64,000 nt of DNA, taken from positions 88,240 to 152,239 of the forward strand of contig CALUHX010000001.1 in NCBI GenBank assembly GCA_944320555.1. Reading direction: 5' to 3'. Below the pieces are notes generated by a model. The model worked only from the letters and a program-made list of their open reading frames with translations, had not been told where the DNA came from and did no database searches. This DNA is from an uncultured Butyricimonas sp. (GTDB lineage: Bacteria > Bacteroidota > Bacteroidia > Bacteroidales > Marinifilaceae). This document shows, piece by piece, positions 1 to 9,885 of this stretch. Each line of letters opens with the position of its first letter. Position 1 is the first letter of the stretch. A program made the position numbers and the translations under genes.

Positions 1-2
1 AG

Positions 3-3000
3 CAGAATGACACAGCTACTCTGCGAAACACTGTTTCTATTGGCAAAAATACGGAAGAAAGTAAAGAAAAGCAAGGGGAAGAGGTGGAATTGTCGGAGAA
101 AATGGAGGATAATGCCCCGTTCCCGGAGGAAGTGGAGTTTTATGAAAAGGATGTGGCAATTGATGAGGGGAGGTTAGTGATTGGGAATGGAGAGGGGATG
201 ATAGGGTATCGCCATGCAGGAGAGTTGCCGGAAGCGGAGGGCGAATGCCAAGTGGAGAGGGCGTTTCGTGAAAACAATGCTTTTTCTTTCAGCGGTAAGG
301 AGCGGGTTGAGACTGCCGATGATGTAGCGTTTATTTTCCGTGAGTTGGAAAATGCGTCTGTGGAGAACTCTTTCGCCGTGCTTGTCAAGGAGGGCAAACC
401 GACTGTCGTGCATCTGGGGATGGGCGGTTTCATGAATACGCAAGTGAACACGGCAGCCATCCGGGCGGCTTACGATGCTGTCGGAGCGGACAAAATTTAT
501 TTTGTGCATAACCATCCTTCCGGAGCGTTGAGGTGCAGCCGCGAGGACATGGAGATGCTCCGGACGGTGAAAGGGATGTTCGGCAGGGGTGTAGTACAGG
601 ATGGTATCATTATTGACACGGCATCGGGGCAGTACGGCATTTTTACCGAGGAGGGAAACCATGAGGCGGCAAGCATGCCGGAAGGCGTGGCGCGTTTCCC
701 GTTGAAGTTGTATTCTTTCGACCGCCAGGTGTTTTCGAGAGACTATGACCTGGCACAGTTGCGGCAGGTTCGCAGTTCGGAAGATGTAGCGGCGTTCGTG
801 TCCTCGCAACGGATGGGTCAGCGTGGAAAAACCAGTTTCCTTGTCCTTGACACGCAGAACCGCATTATCGGCAATTTACATACTTCACACGGCAACCTTG
901 AATCCGACGGTCTTGCCGAGGAAATCGCATCCAAGGTTATCCGCTTCGGCGGGGTATCGGCTGTCGTTTACGGGAATATGGAGCTGGATCCGTCCGCCAT
1001 ACGGGACTTGAACCGGGAGGTGGCGCGCATATCCGGGAAGTCTGTGCGCCTGCTGGACATTGTGTCTGTGGACGGACTGAACACGATGAGCGCGGTGGAT
1101 TACGGCATGCTCATGGAACGGCAGGAGGCTTATGCCCCAGAAAATGGCGATATACGTTACCGGGAAGACGGGAATGGCAATTCTCTTGTTGCCGTACACA
1201 ATCTTTCTGCTGAAAAACTGGAAGAGGCATTTGACCTTGGCGGTTTCCCGATGCCGAGCATAGCCGTGACAAAGGCGGAGGTGGGGCATACTGAGTTTGG
1301 CGAAATATCATTGATTTTCGGCAAGGAAAGCATCAACCCTGCGGACAAAAGGAACAAGGTATATGGGGAGGACGCATGGACACCCACGTTCCCAGCTGTG
1401 GGCTATAAGCTGAACGATGACAAGACGAGCGACATCTACCGCCGGGCGAACAAGGCGGGAAACCTGCCCTTGTTCAATCCAGTAATTTTTCATCCGGATA
1501 ATTATGAACGCCACATCGAAGGCTTGGGTTCGGAAAGCCTTGTTGAACACTTCAAGGATGACTATGGGGCGAAGCAATTGTATCTATCGGAGACCGGCAA
1601 CGCAATAGAGGAATATGAGCAGCACGAGGTTGACAAGTATCTGCCCGACCAAATATCCCTTTATGAAAAGATGTTGAAAGAGATAGGCATTGAAAGGCTT
1701 AAGAATGAAAGAAATGATGTGGTAGAGAATGATGTGAAGCGGCTCATTGAAGAGCATTACAATATTGATTTGGATGCCATGAAGCCATTCCGAGCTAAGG
1801 TTCGTATCAGCACCACGATACATAGGGCAATCGATTATACCGAAAACGGGAACAGGAAAACAGAAAACGACATTGAAGCGACAAAGAGGAAGATTGATGA
1901 AAGGATAGACCCTAAGAAATTTGAATCATGGTTGGAAGACTTGTTTGCCGATGTTGTGGAGAAAAAGGGTATCCGCAACGACAGGGACATGTTTACCCCT
2001 TCGGGAAGCATCCGCAAGTGGGAGCAGTTGTATGATGACATTACCCTTGATTCTGTCGTGAATGCTATGCAAAGGCAGTCTGCCCGCGGCGGGCAGGGAT
2101 TGTTTAACGGCAGCATTTTCGGCGCAGCACAGCAGGAATACAAGAACATTGATGCTATCCGCAAAGAGGCAAGGGAACGTATCCGCGCCATAAGCCATGA
2201 AGATTATGAAGTTCAACGCAGTGCCATTACCGACCGGCTTTCGAATATAAAGATATCAGGTGTTGGTAATGGTTTTTCCGATACGATGGACATGGCAGGA
2301 AACATACAGGATGCCGTTGCCCGTTCCCATACGGCTAAAGGCATACACAAATACCTGAAAGAGTTTTATCCGAAAGTAACGATGGATACCGCCAAAGAGA
2401 TAGCGGACATTGTAAAGGATATCCAGCGGATGAGCGCGCGCTATTTTGAAGCCAAGCCCTATCGCGCTGTGAGATTTGATGAAGTGCGCCTTGCCGTATT
2501 GCCTTCAAGTACGGACAAGAAGATTGTGCAAGAACTGGAGCAGCGCGGCATCCCAGTGAGAACTTACGAGCAAGGCAATGAAGCGCAACGCAGGCAAATC
2601 GTGGAAGAAGCCTCGGACGAGTTGAATTTGCGTTTCCGTGAAGAGGAGGATGTGAATGGACGATTTAACGAGGAGTTAGAAGGGCTGACAGAGGAGAATG
2701 CCGACAGCACAATACTGATGTTGGGGAGACCGTCAACTGTGTTGCTTGCTGCTGGGATTCCTGACAGAAATATTGCATTGTACGGAAACAAGCTGCTCAA
2801 AAAAGCCAAGGCGCATGGGTATTCCAAGCAAGATGTGAAGGATTTGCCTCGTTATGTTGCAAATCCAATTGCAGTATTCAAAGGAAGCTATGTTGACGGT
2901 TATGCCATTTTGACCGAGATGCCCATTAACGGGAAAAATGCGCTTGTTTCTATTGACATAAGGAAAGGGGAAGTTCAAGACTTGAATTTGGTGACCTCTG

Positions 3001-6000
3001 TGTTTGGAAAAAACACTAAGGGTATTGTCGGCTGGCTGAATGACGGCAAATTACTTTACGCGGACAAAAAGAAAACTCTTGATTATTTAAGCTCCTCCGC
3101 TCCCATTGCGGACGCTACAAATAATCAAGAGATTTCCTCTGCCACAAAGGTAGTGAGAAACTTCGAAAATTCCAACCTCAAGAGGGAGGAAAGAATTGAT
3201 GATGACAATGTTCCTTACAAAAAGCCGACAAGAGCGGAACGCCGGGATATGGTCAAGCGAGTCAATGAGCTTGCAAAGAAACTACATCTCGATAATGTCG
3301 AGGTGGTTACAAGCATGAACGGTCTGGACGGCAAGAAAGCACGGGCGAAAGGCTTCTACACCAAAAGTTCGCAGAAGATAACTATTGTCATACCGAACAA
3401 CAGAAGTGTAGCCGATGCGGAAATGACATTGCTTCATGAGGCTGTTGCACACTACGGTCTGCGACAAATGTTCGGGAAGCATTTTGACACTTTTCTTGAT
3501 AATGTATTCAACAATGCATCTGAAGATGTACGCCAAAAGATTGTTGACCTGTCAAAGAAGTACGGTTGGGATTTCGGAAAGGCTACTGAGGAATATCTTG
3601 CCGGACTTGCCGAGCGTACAGACTTTGAGAACGCCCGAAAGACCGGGTGGTGGCAGAAGATAAAGGATTTCTTCATCGACATGCTCCACAAGATAGGACT
3701 TCCCGATTTCAGAGGAGTTACTCTGACGGATAATGAACTCCGCTATATCCTGTGGAGAAGTTACGAGAATCTGAAAGGAAATCGGTTTGAAGATGTTTTC
3801 ACTGAAGCCGCTGACACTTCTATGCAGTATGAGCTGAAAGTCGGAGAATATGCCGCCGATGTACAGGATGATACAATGTATCGTGATGGAGACCCAGAAA
3901 TACATGAGAGGACATTGGCAAGAGACCGGTATGAGCAGCGTGTACGCAGCGGAATGTATCAGACGAAGGAAGCATTGCAGGACTGCATGCTCGGGCTGGA
4001 AGAAGCCATGCGGGCGATAATGGGCAACAAGAAATTCCGTGTGGAGGAAGTGCCGGATTTCGAGAACGCCTATCTGGGTGAGAACCGTCTTTCTTCCATG
4101 AATGAAAAAGAGGCTGAGGCGATGGGCAGGACATTGTTCAAACCCATGCTTGATGAGGTTGCCAAACTTGCGCCTACCAGAGCGGCAAGGGATGAACTGA
4201 CTGACTACATGATGGCAAAACACGGACTTGAGCGAAATACCGTCATGGCAGAAAGGGATGCCAAGACTGAATATGAGAAACGACAGAAAGAGCACCCCAA
4301 CAGCAAATTGACATTGCAGGACTTTATAGATAAGTTCAGAAAGAGGGATTATGCCGGTCTTACCGCCCTTACCGGATATGATGATGTTGCCTCTGCGGAA
4401 GCGGAAGCCCAGCAGATGGTGAATGACTATGAATCATTGCATGACACCGCCGATTTATGGAAAAGGGTCAATGCTGTAAGCAAAGCTATACTCCAGAAGT
4501 CATACGAATGCGGAATGATGAGCAAGGCTACATACGACAGCATATCGGACATGTATGAGTTTTACATCCCTTTGCGTGGATTTGATGAAAAGACGAGTGC
4601 AGAGGCTTACTCATACCTTACACATAGACAAAGCGCATTCAACGCCCCTATCAAGAAAGCGGAGGGGCGCAGATCGAAAGCAGACGATCCATTTGCGAAC
4701 CTGCAATCAATGGCAGAAAGCGCAATCATGCAGGGCAACCGCAATAAACTCGTGAAACAGCGTTTTCTGAATTTTGCGCTCAATCACCCGAGCGACCTTG
4801 TTAGCATAAATGATTTATGGTTGCAATATGATTCAGTTGCAGACGAGTGGAAACCGGTATTCCCGGACAATATCGAGGTTTCCGACAGTCCGGAAACTGT
4901 CGAACAGAAGATGCATGACTTCGAGGAAAAAATGAATCAGTTGGAGCAACAGTCTCCAGATCTGTACAAGAGAGGCCGTGATGCAGAGAATATTCCCTAC
5001 CGTGTAATTGACAGCAGGGATTTACGGCAGCATCAAGTTGTAGTCAAGCGAGGAGGACGGGATTATGTGATTACTATCAACGGCAATCCGAGAGCAGTCC
5101 AGGCATTGAACGGGCAAACCAATCCGGATAATGACATTAGCGGATCGGTCGGCAAAATCTTATCGTATGCCGGCGATGTCAACCGCACATTAAGCTCCTT
5201 ATATACGTCATTACAACCCGATTTTGTGGCAAGTAATTTTGTTCGAGACCTAATCTATTCCAATACAATGGCGTGGATAAAGGAAAGTCCGAATTATGCC
5301 CTGCGATACAATTGGAATTATGCTCGCTTAAATCCTGTCAAAATGAAACATCTGTTTGCCAAATATCGCAAAGGAACGCTTGATATGAATGACAAGACAG
5401 AAGCAATGTTCAAGCTATTCCTTGACAATGGAGGCGAAACTGGATATGCCCGATTGATGGATATTGAGCAACACAAGAAAAACCTTGAAAAAGCGATGAA
5501 AGCCCTCAATCAAAAGATACCTTTCACTGAATGGCGCAAGCATCTTGCCAAATGGGTAGGCGAGATAGGCAGGGGCATAGAAACTCAATCCCGGTTTGCA
5601 GCATTCATTACCTCAAGAGAATTTGGCAGGGATATTGGGCGTTCGATATGGGATGCCAAGGAAATAAGCGTGAATTTCAACAAAAAGGGTTCTGGCGATA
5701 AGTTCCTCGGAGCAGAAGGGCAGACATTCATCGGCAACGCCGCGGCGATGACGGGAGGACTTGGACGCGCATTCATTATTTTCTGGAATGCTGCCGTGCA
5801 AGGCACATTTGGCAATTTCATAAAAAATGCCAAACGCCATCCGGCAAAAGCGTTGGCAGCTGTTGCGACATGGTACGGACTTGCATTATTGATCAGTGCC
5901 CTTGGGGCAAGTGACGATGATGAAGAGGATGATGAACACGGCAGCTATTATGATATTCCTGTGACTACACGGCGTAACAATATTATCGTCAAAGGACCGG

Positions 6001-6890
6001 GGAAAAGTTGGATAAAGATACCATTGCCCATTGAATACCGTGCCGTGTACGGCATGGGCGAGTTATGTGGCTCGACCTTGTTCCATAATGAGCCTTTAAG
6101 AGGACATGAGTTGCTCTCACAGTTCACGCAATTGACTCCAATTGATATTATGGCGGGGCAGAATTTGGAACAGGGAGGCGAATTCGATTGGCTTGCCCCA
6201 ATTATACCGAGCAGTCTCAAACCAGCTTATGAAGTTAGAGAAAACAAGTCATGGACAGGACTGCCTATTTACAAAGATACTCCTTGGAATAAGGACATGC
6301 CCGACTGGACCAAGACCTACAAGAACGCAAACAAACAGATAGTAGACTTATGCGCATGGCTCAATGAGTTGAGCGGTGGCACACATCGGGAGAAAGGTGC
6401 TATCGACATAAATCCTGCCAAAGTAGAATATTTGCTCCGAGGATATGCCGGAGGCTTTTGGACATTGACTGACCAATTATTTAAATTAGGAGAAACGGCA
6501 ATAGGCAAAAGAGATTTTGATTGGCGGTATATGCCTCTCTTAAACAGGGTAGTGACAAATGGAGACGAACGGACATCGTTTCGGGCAATAAACAACGAGT
6601 ATTTTCGTATAAAAGAGGAACGTGACGAAACCATGAGACTTTTAAAGGGATATACAGATGATGCTAAGAAAGGCGTATTTGGAACAGCCGAGCGTGTAAA
6701 CTTCATCTATTATTCACCAGAGTACCAAAGAGCTTTGACATTTGACATTTACAACAAGCAAATTGAAGATATTAATGACTTAATAAGGACAAGCACCGAT
6801 GAAGAAACAATAGAAGCATTTACTCAAATACAGAATGAGTACAAAAGGGCACTTGTCGATGCTGCCAATAAAATCAATAAGCGTAAATAG
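3..6890 (+). CDS. Giant phage polyvalent protein, 5'-partial
   Basis: The reading frame is open from base 3 with no stop, so the gene starts upstream of the window; the GTG at 84 is only the first possible internal start. Counting from 84 there are 2268 residues. Residues about 90-190 look like a RadC/JAB metal-dependent domain with HNHPSG at about 142-147. Residues 225-340 are a second, degenerate RadC-like copy. Residues about 880-1010 resemble the MuF C-terminal domain (LMLGRPS, NPIAVF, then ILTEM). Residues 1117-1121 (HEAVAH) form a metallopeptidase HExxH. The last 570 residues, with QPDFVASNFVRDL, resemble LPD38. A hydrophobic stretch lies near 1920-1940. Proteins of this kind (polyvalent proteins) are thought to enter the host with phage DNA and counter host defences; here that role is inferred from family architecture. 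It lies directly upstream of the portal gene, as expected for a virion-packaged protein. Confidence 0.8.
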   Translation, partial: QNDTATLRNTVSIGKNTEESKEKQGEEVELSEKMEDNAPFPEEVEFYEKDVAIDEGRLVIGNGEGMIGYRHAGELPEAEGECQVERAFRENNAFSFSGKERVETADDVAFIFRELENASVENSFAVLVKEGKPTVVHLGMGGFMNTQVNTAAIRAAYDAVGADKIYFVHNHPSGALRCSREDMEMLRTVKGMFGRGVVQDGIIIDTASGQYGIFTEEGNHEAASMPEGVARFPLKLYSFDRQVFSRDYDLAQLRQVRSSEDVAAFVSSQRMGQRGKTSFLVLDTQNRIIGNLHTSHGNLESDGLAEEIASKVIRFGGVSAVVYGNMELDPSAIRDLNREVARISGKSVRLLDIVSVDGLNTMSAVDYGMLMERQEAYAPENGDIRYREDGNGNSLVAVHNLSAEKLEEAFDLGGFPMPSIAVTKAEVGHTEFGEISLIFGKESINPADKRNKVYGEDAWTPTFPAVGYKLNDDKTSDIYRRANKAGNLPLFNPVIFHPDNYERHIEGLGSESLVEHFKDDYGAKQLYLSETGNAIEEYEQHEVDKYLPDQISLYEKMLKEIGIERLKNERNDVVENDVKRLIEEHYNIDLDAMKPFRAKVRISTTIHRAIDYTENGNRKTENDIEATKRKIDERIDPKKFESWLEDLFADVVEKKGIRNDRDMFTPSGSIRKWEQLYDDITLDSVVNAMQRQSARGGQGLFNGSIFGAAQQEYKNIDAIRKEARERIRAISHEDYEVQRSAITDRLSNIKISGVGNGFSDTMDMAGNIQDAVARSHTAKGIHKYLKEFYPKVTMDTAKEIADIVKDIQRMSARYFEAKPYRAVRFDEVRLAVLPSSTDKKIVQELEQRGIPVRTYEQGNEAQRRQIVEEASDELNLRFREEEDVNGRFNEELEGLTEENADSTILMLGRPSTVLLAAGIPDRNIALYGNKLLKKAKAHGYSKQDVKDLPRYVANPIAVFKGSYVDGYAILTEMPINGKNALVSIDIRKGEVQDLNLVTSVFGKNTKGIVGWLNDGKLLYADKKKTLDYLSSSAPIADATNNQEISSATKVVRNFENSNLKREERIDDDNVPYKKPTRAERRDMVKRVNELAKKLHLDNVEVVTSMNGLDGKKARAKGFYTKSSQKITIVIPNNRSVADAEMTLLHEAVAHYGLRQMFGKHFDTFLDNVFNNASEDVRQKIVDLSKKYGWDFGKATEEYLAGLAERTDFENARKTGWWQKIKDFFIDMLHKIGLPDFRGVTLTDNELRYILWRSYENLKGNRFEDVFTEAADTSMQYELKVGEYAADVQDDTMYRDGDPEIHERTLARDRYEQRVRSGMYQTKEALQDCMLGLEEAMRAIMGNKKFRVEEVPDFENAYLGENRLSSMNEKEAEAMGRTLFKPMLDEVAKLAPTRAARDELTDYMMAKHGLERNTVMAERDAKTEYEKRQKEHPNSKLTLQDFIDKFRKRDYAGLTALTGYDDVASAEAEAQQMVNDYESLHDTADLWKRVNAVSKAILQKSYECGMMSKATYDSISDMYEFYIPLRGFDEKTSAEAYSYLTHRQSAFNAPIKKAEGRRSKADDPFANLQSMAESAIMQGNRNKLVKQRFLNFALNHPSDLVSINDLWLQYDSVADEWKPVFPDNIEVSDSPETVEQKMHDFEEKMNQLEQQSPDLYKRGRDAENIPYRVIDSRDLRQHQVVVKRGGRDYVITINGNPRAVQALNGQTNPDNDISGSVGKILSYAGDVNRTLSSLYTSLQPDFVASNFVRDLIYSNTMAWIKESPNYALRYNWNYARLNPVKMKHLFAKYRKGTLDMNDKTEAMFKLFLDNGGETGYARLMDIEQHKKNLEKAMKALNQKIPFTEWRKHLAKWVGEIGRGIETQSRFAAFITSREFGRDIGRSIWDAKEISVNFNKKGSGDKFLGAEGQTFIGNAAAMTGGLGRAFIIFWNAAVQGTFGNFIKNAKRHPAKALAAVATWYGLALLISALGASDDDEEDDEHGSYYDIPVTTRRNNIIVKGPGKSWIKIPLPIEYRAVYGMGELCGSTLFHNEPLRGHELLSQFTQLTPIDIMAGQNLEQGGEFDWLAPIIPSSLKPAYEVRENKSWTGLPIYKDTPWNKDMPDWTKTYKNANKQIVDLCAWLNELSGGTHREKGAIDINPAKVEYLLRGYAGGFWTLTDQLFKLGETAIGKRDFDWRYMPLLNRVVTNGDERTSFRAINNEYFRIKEERDETMRLLKGYTDDAKKGVFGTAERVNFIYYSPEYQRALTFDIYNKQIEDINDLIRTSTDEETIEAFTQIQNEYKRALVDAANKINKRK

Positions 6891-6896
6891 TTAAAC
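6882..6896 (+). repeat. Direct repeat, left copy flanking GNAT cargo
   Basis: The 15 bases CGTAAATAGTTAAAC overlap the stop codon of the giant gene and recur exactly at 7818-7832. The two copies bracket the leftward two-gene GNAT cassette. The duplication suggests that the cassette arrived by recombination at this sequence. Confidence 0.75.
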
Positions 6897-6900
6897 CTGA

Positions 6901-6939
6901 ATGAAGAAGATGTATCTCAAAATTATACATCTTCTTCAT
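6901..6939. terminator. Perfect 15-bp hairpin between convergent genes
   Basis: Bases 6901-6915 are the exact reverse complement of 6925-6939, with a 9-base loop. The hairpin follows the stop of the giant gene and overlaps the last codons of the convergent GNAT gene. It could end transcription from both sides, although neither side has a long T run. The coding role of the right arm (it encodes the acidic GNAT tail) is an alternative explanation for its sequence. Confidence 0.5.
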
Positions 6940-7555
6940 CTTCAATATCATCATCACGATACAACTCTATCAGTAGAAACATTCTTCTCGTCGGTTCATA
7001 GGCATCCATATTTGTCTGATTGATAAAACCATTACTTTGATAGAATTTGTTAGTACGCGAATTATTCAATGAGTCCACTGTAATAAACTGGCACCCAGAA
7101 ACGTCGTAAGAGATAAATGTGGCTAATACGAAATCCAAGACTTTTCTTCCGATTCCTCTTGACTGCATGTCTTTTCTCACCGCCAAATGACCGATATTTA
7201 CTGCAGGAAAGGATGTTTGCTTCTGGAAAATCGGAACATACTCTTCTGCCACCTTGCCAGAAGATTGTTCTATGAAATCCGTTCTATCATTCGAATTACC
7301 AAGTACTACAGCATCATTCGCCAAAGTAAATACTGCAACCATTTCACCATTGGCGACATCCCTTACACAATAAGATGCCAAGTAATGATATCTTGAACAA
7401 ATCAAAATCTCATTGCGAACGAAGTTGTCCAACTCATCCACGCCACAAGAAAAAGAGGACAACTCATCAGAGTTCTCCTCTCTTAGTCTCTCTATGGATA
7501 TTTCAATTTCCGAGTATTGGATTCTTTCCTCCATTGTTACGGATAATTCTATCAT
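6923..7555 (-). CDS. GNAT-family N-acetyltransferase
   Basis: This 210-residue protein has the acetyl-CoA binding signature of GNAT enzymes (VRKDMQSRGIGRKVLDF, then FYQSNGF near the C-terminus). GNATs transfer acetyl groups from acetyl-CoA to amines of proteins, tRNA-bound amino acids or small molecules; the substrate here is unknown. The C-terminus is very acidic. The start is either ATG at 7555 or ATG at 7534 (MEERIQYSE); both overlap the end of the upstream 65-residue gene, so the two are translationally coupled. A GNAT following a small partner protein recalls GNAT toxin-antitoxin pairs, but the partner shows no clear ribbon-helix-helix motif, so this stays a possibility. Lying alone on the minus strand between late phage genes, it looks like lysogen-expressed cargo. 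Confidence 0.8.
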   Translation of the reverse strand: MIELSVTMEERIQYSEIEISIERLREENSDELSSFSCGVDELDNFVRNEILICSRYHYLASYCVRDVANGEMVAVFTLANDAVVLGNSNDRTDFIEQSSGKVAEEYVPIFQKQTSFPAVNIGHLAVRKDMQSRGIGRKVLDFVLATFISYDVSGCQFITVDSLNNSRTNKFYQSNGFINQTNMDAYEPTRRMFLLIELYRDDDIEDEEDV

Positions 7556-7700
7556 AAACGATTTTTATTCTCGCCCGTCTACACTTAACTTTAGACATTT
7601 GCTCCGGTGAGATATCTTTAGATACACACCTCGCAAAGTTTTCTCTAAACGCCCTGACCTCATCAGGAGTCATTTTTGGATTTGGCACTGCATGTATCAT
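7503..7700 (-). CDS. Small protein upstream of GNAT
   Basis: A 65-residue protein starting with ATG at 7698-7700 (MIHAVPNPKMTPDEVRAF). A longer frame reaches 7790 but runs through the promoter at 7729-7758, so the internal start is preferred. It is basic, with a run of Arg and Lys near the C-terminus. Its 3' end overlaps the GNAT start by about 50 bases. I do not recognise the family. Its position suggests a partner or regulator of the GNAT. Confidence 0.6.
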   Translation of the reverse strand: MIHAVPNPKMTPDEVRAFRENFARCVSKDISPEQMSKVKCRRARIKIVYDRIIRNNGGKNPILGN

Positions 7701-7728
7701 ATTTCTAATGTTTAATGTTTTATCACTG

Positions 7729-7758
7729 CAAAGGTACGAAATATAAATAAAACCACAA
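7729..7758 (-). promoter_or_regulatory. Bacteroidales promoter of GNAT cassette
   Basis: On the minus strand a TTG (-33 box, 7756-7758) is followed after 19 bases by TACCTTTG (-7 box, 7729-7736), matching the Bacteroidetes consensus. It lies about 30 bases upstream of the ATG at 7700. Confidence 0.65.
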
Positions 7759-7817
7759 CAATTATTGTATTCAACTTTGTCATTTTTCACATCAAATTTT
7801 GCTCTTACTGTATTATC

Positions 7818-7832
7818 CGTAAATAGTTAAAC
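7818..7832 (+). repeat. Direct repeat, right copy flanking GNAT cargo
   Basis: Exact second copy of the 15-base sequence at 6882-6896. It immediately precedes the -33 box of the portal promoter. A shorter match (AAATAGTTAAACTT) also occurs at 13107-13120, next to the large terminase stop codon. Confidence 0.75.
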
Positions 7833-7862
7833 TTGGTATGACTGCTTGGAGTGGTACTTTTG
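7833..7862 (+). promoter_or_regulatory. Promoter of portal operon
   Basis: TTG at 7833-7835, a 19-base spacer, then TACTTTTG at 7855-7862 match the Bacteroidetes -33/-7 consensus. Transcription should begin near 7868, which excludes the upstream ATG at 7846 as the portal start and supports 7903. Confidence 0.7.
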
Positions 7863-7902
7863 TCATAAAGTACGCTTCGAGCGGTCATTAAAACTACGAG
7901 AT

Positions 7903-9867
7903 ATGACAGTAAAAGGAAAATTGTTGCCAATGAGCCGTATCGCTCCGAAAAAGGAGCAGCCGGAAATAGATTCCGTTGTTGCCGCAAAGCAATTCGGCAG
8001 TCGCCGTGCTTTCGACATTCTTATGGAAGCTCAATATTATTGGAACCAGATGGATCAGTTCCGCAAGGACAGGGAGCGCAACAAGCGTTACACCTATGGC
8101 TACCAATGGGACGACATGATATGTGTGGACGGAAAAGCCATGACGGAGGAGGAGTATATCAAAATGCAGGGGAATGTCCCTCTGAAAAACAACCTTATAC
8201 GCCGTCTTGTGCGCAATGTGCTTGGCGTGTACCGCAGTCAGAGCAAAGAGCCTACCTGTACCGCACGAGACAGGGATGAACAGAAACTCGGAGAGACGAT
8301 GAGTACAATACTCCAATGTAACATGCAGCTAAACCGCATGAATGAGGTTAATGCCAGGACAATGGAAGAGTTTCTTATAAGCGGATTCATTGTCCATAGA
8401 AAGAGCTTCGGTTGGCGCAACAACAAGGAAGATTGTTGGACGGACTATGTTCAGCCCAACAATTTCTTTATTGACAATAATATGCGAGATTTCCGAGGTT
8501 GGGATGTTTCAGTATTGGGAGAGATACACGATATTTCCTTTGGACAACTATGCGAGCAGTTTGCCTCCTCCCCTGCCGAATACCAACGGTTACGGGACAT
8601 CTACAAGTGGGCAGCCCGAAAGGACTTCATCGCCAGCTATGCGGAGAAATTCGGCTACAGCCGATTGGAAAATTATGACTTTCTACTCACCAACGAGCCG
8701 GGGCGGTGCCGGGTCATTGAAGTATGGAAGAAAGAACAGAAGCCGAGATACCGCTGCCATGATTACCAGAACGGAGATGTATTCAAAATAGACATAGAGG
8801 ACTATTCAAGCGTGGTAGAAGCCGAAAACAAAGAGCGTTTGAGAATGGCCAAGGAAGTCGGGATGCCGGAGGAGGAAGTTCCATTGATTGAAGCGACATG
8901 GTTTGTCGATGACTATTGGTATTTCTATTATCTCACACCTTTCGGAGACATTCTGAGAGAGGGAGAAACTCCATACGAGCATAAGAGCCATCCTTATGTA
9001 TTCAAAGCCTATCCGTTCATTGACGGTGAGATACATTCTTTTGTGGCTGATGTTATAGACCAACAGAGGTACACCAACCGTCTGATCACACTTTATGATT
9101 GGATTATGAGAGCCTCGGCCAAAGGTGTATTGCTTATGCCTAAAGATTGTCTGCCGGACGGTGTAAGCATTGATGATATTGCTGAAAGTTGGGCTGAGTT
9201 CAACGGTGTTATTGTTTATCAGCCGAGCAAAAGCGGTCAAGTACCTCAACAGGTTGCCAATAACTCAACGAATATCGGCATTACTGAATTGCTGAACCTG
9301 CAACTGAAATTCTTCGAGGACATCAGCGGTGTGAACGGTGCTTTGCAAGGTAAGCCCGGCTTTTCCGGACAGAGTGCGTCCATGTACAATCAGCAAGTTC
9401 AGAACTCCACCATGTCGCTGCTTGACATGCTTGAATGCTTCAGCTTCTTCATTATAGACGGTGCATATAAGGATGTCAAGAATATGCAGCAGTTCTACGA
9501 CAGCAAACGGGTATTCAATATTGCAGGAAAAAGCGGTGCACAGATTGAGTATGACCCGAAAAAGATACGGGATGTTGAGTTTGATCTGTCAATCACAGAA
9601 AGCACTACAACTCCTGCATACCGTCAGTTGGCTAACGATATGCTCATGCAGTTGTGGCAAGCCAATGCCATATCTGTTGAACAATTATTGGAACATGGAG
9701 ACTTCCCGTTTGCCGATGAATTGCTCCAAAGCATCAAATCGCAGAAAGAACAGTTGGCGCAGGGCAATGTGCCGGACGGACTTTCGCCGCAGCTTGCGCA
9801 GCAAGTTCAACAGGGTGCAAACATGCAAGCCGTTAATCAACTCCACAACGCAATGAGAGCCGCATAA
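7903..9867 (+). CDS. Phage portal protein
   Basis: A 654-residue protein from the ATG at 7903 (MTVKGKLLPMSRIAPKK); the frame opens 57 bases earlier but within the promoter. It resembles P22-like portals: an early YWNQMDQFRKDRERNKRY helix, NLIRRLVRNVLGVYRSQ, a central region with VADVIDQQRYTNRLITLYDWIM, and NGALQGKPGFSGQSASMYNQQVQ, followed by a Gln-rich C-terminal tail. The portal forms the dodecameric ring at one capsid vertex through which the terminase pumps DNA and to which the tail attaches. It is the first gene of its operon, is followed 18 bases later by the HAD gene, and lies on the strand opposite the terminase. Identification comes from family resemblance and context. Confidence 0.85.
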   Translation: MTVKGKLLPMSRIAPKKEQPEIDSVVAAKQFGSRRAFDILMEAQYYWNQMDQFRKDRERNKRYTYGYQWDDMICVDGKAMTEEEYIKMQGNVPLKNNLIRRLVRNVLGVYRSQSKEPTCTARDRDEQKLGETMSTILQCNMQLNRMNEVNARTMEEFLISGFIVHRKSFGWRNNKEDCWTDYVQPNNFFIDNNMRDFRGWDVSVLGEIHDISFGQLCEQFASSPAEYQRLRDIYKWAARKDFIASYAEKFGYSRLENYDFLLTNEPGRCRVIEVWKKEQKPRYRCHDYQNGDVFKIDIEDYSSVVEAENKERLRMAKEVGMPEEEVPLIEATWFVDDYWYFYYLTPFGDILREGETPYEHKSHPYVFKAYPFIDGEIHSFVADVIDQQRYTNRLITLYDWIMRASAKGVLLMPKDCLPDGVSIDDIAESWAEFNGVIVYQPSKSGQVPQQVANNSTNIGITELLNLQLKFFEDISGVNGALQGKPGFSGQSASMYNQQVQNSTMSLLDMLECFSFFIIDGAYKDVKNMQQFYDSKRVFNIAGKSGAQIEYDPKKIRDVEFDLSITESTTTPAYRQLANDMLMQLWQANAISVEQLLEHGDFPFADELLQSIKSQKEQLAQGNVPDGLSPQLAQQVQQGANMQAVNQLHNAMRAA

Positions 9868-9885
9868 CGAAATAAAATAAGCATC

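Noticed and set aside
3552..4295. 247-codon antisense frame in the giant gene
   Set aside because: Lies wholly inside the polyvalent protein gene and has a Cys/His/Phe-rich translation typical of a shadow.
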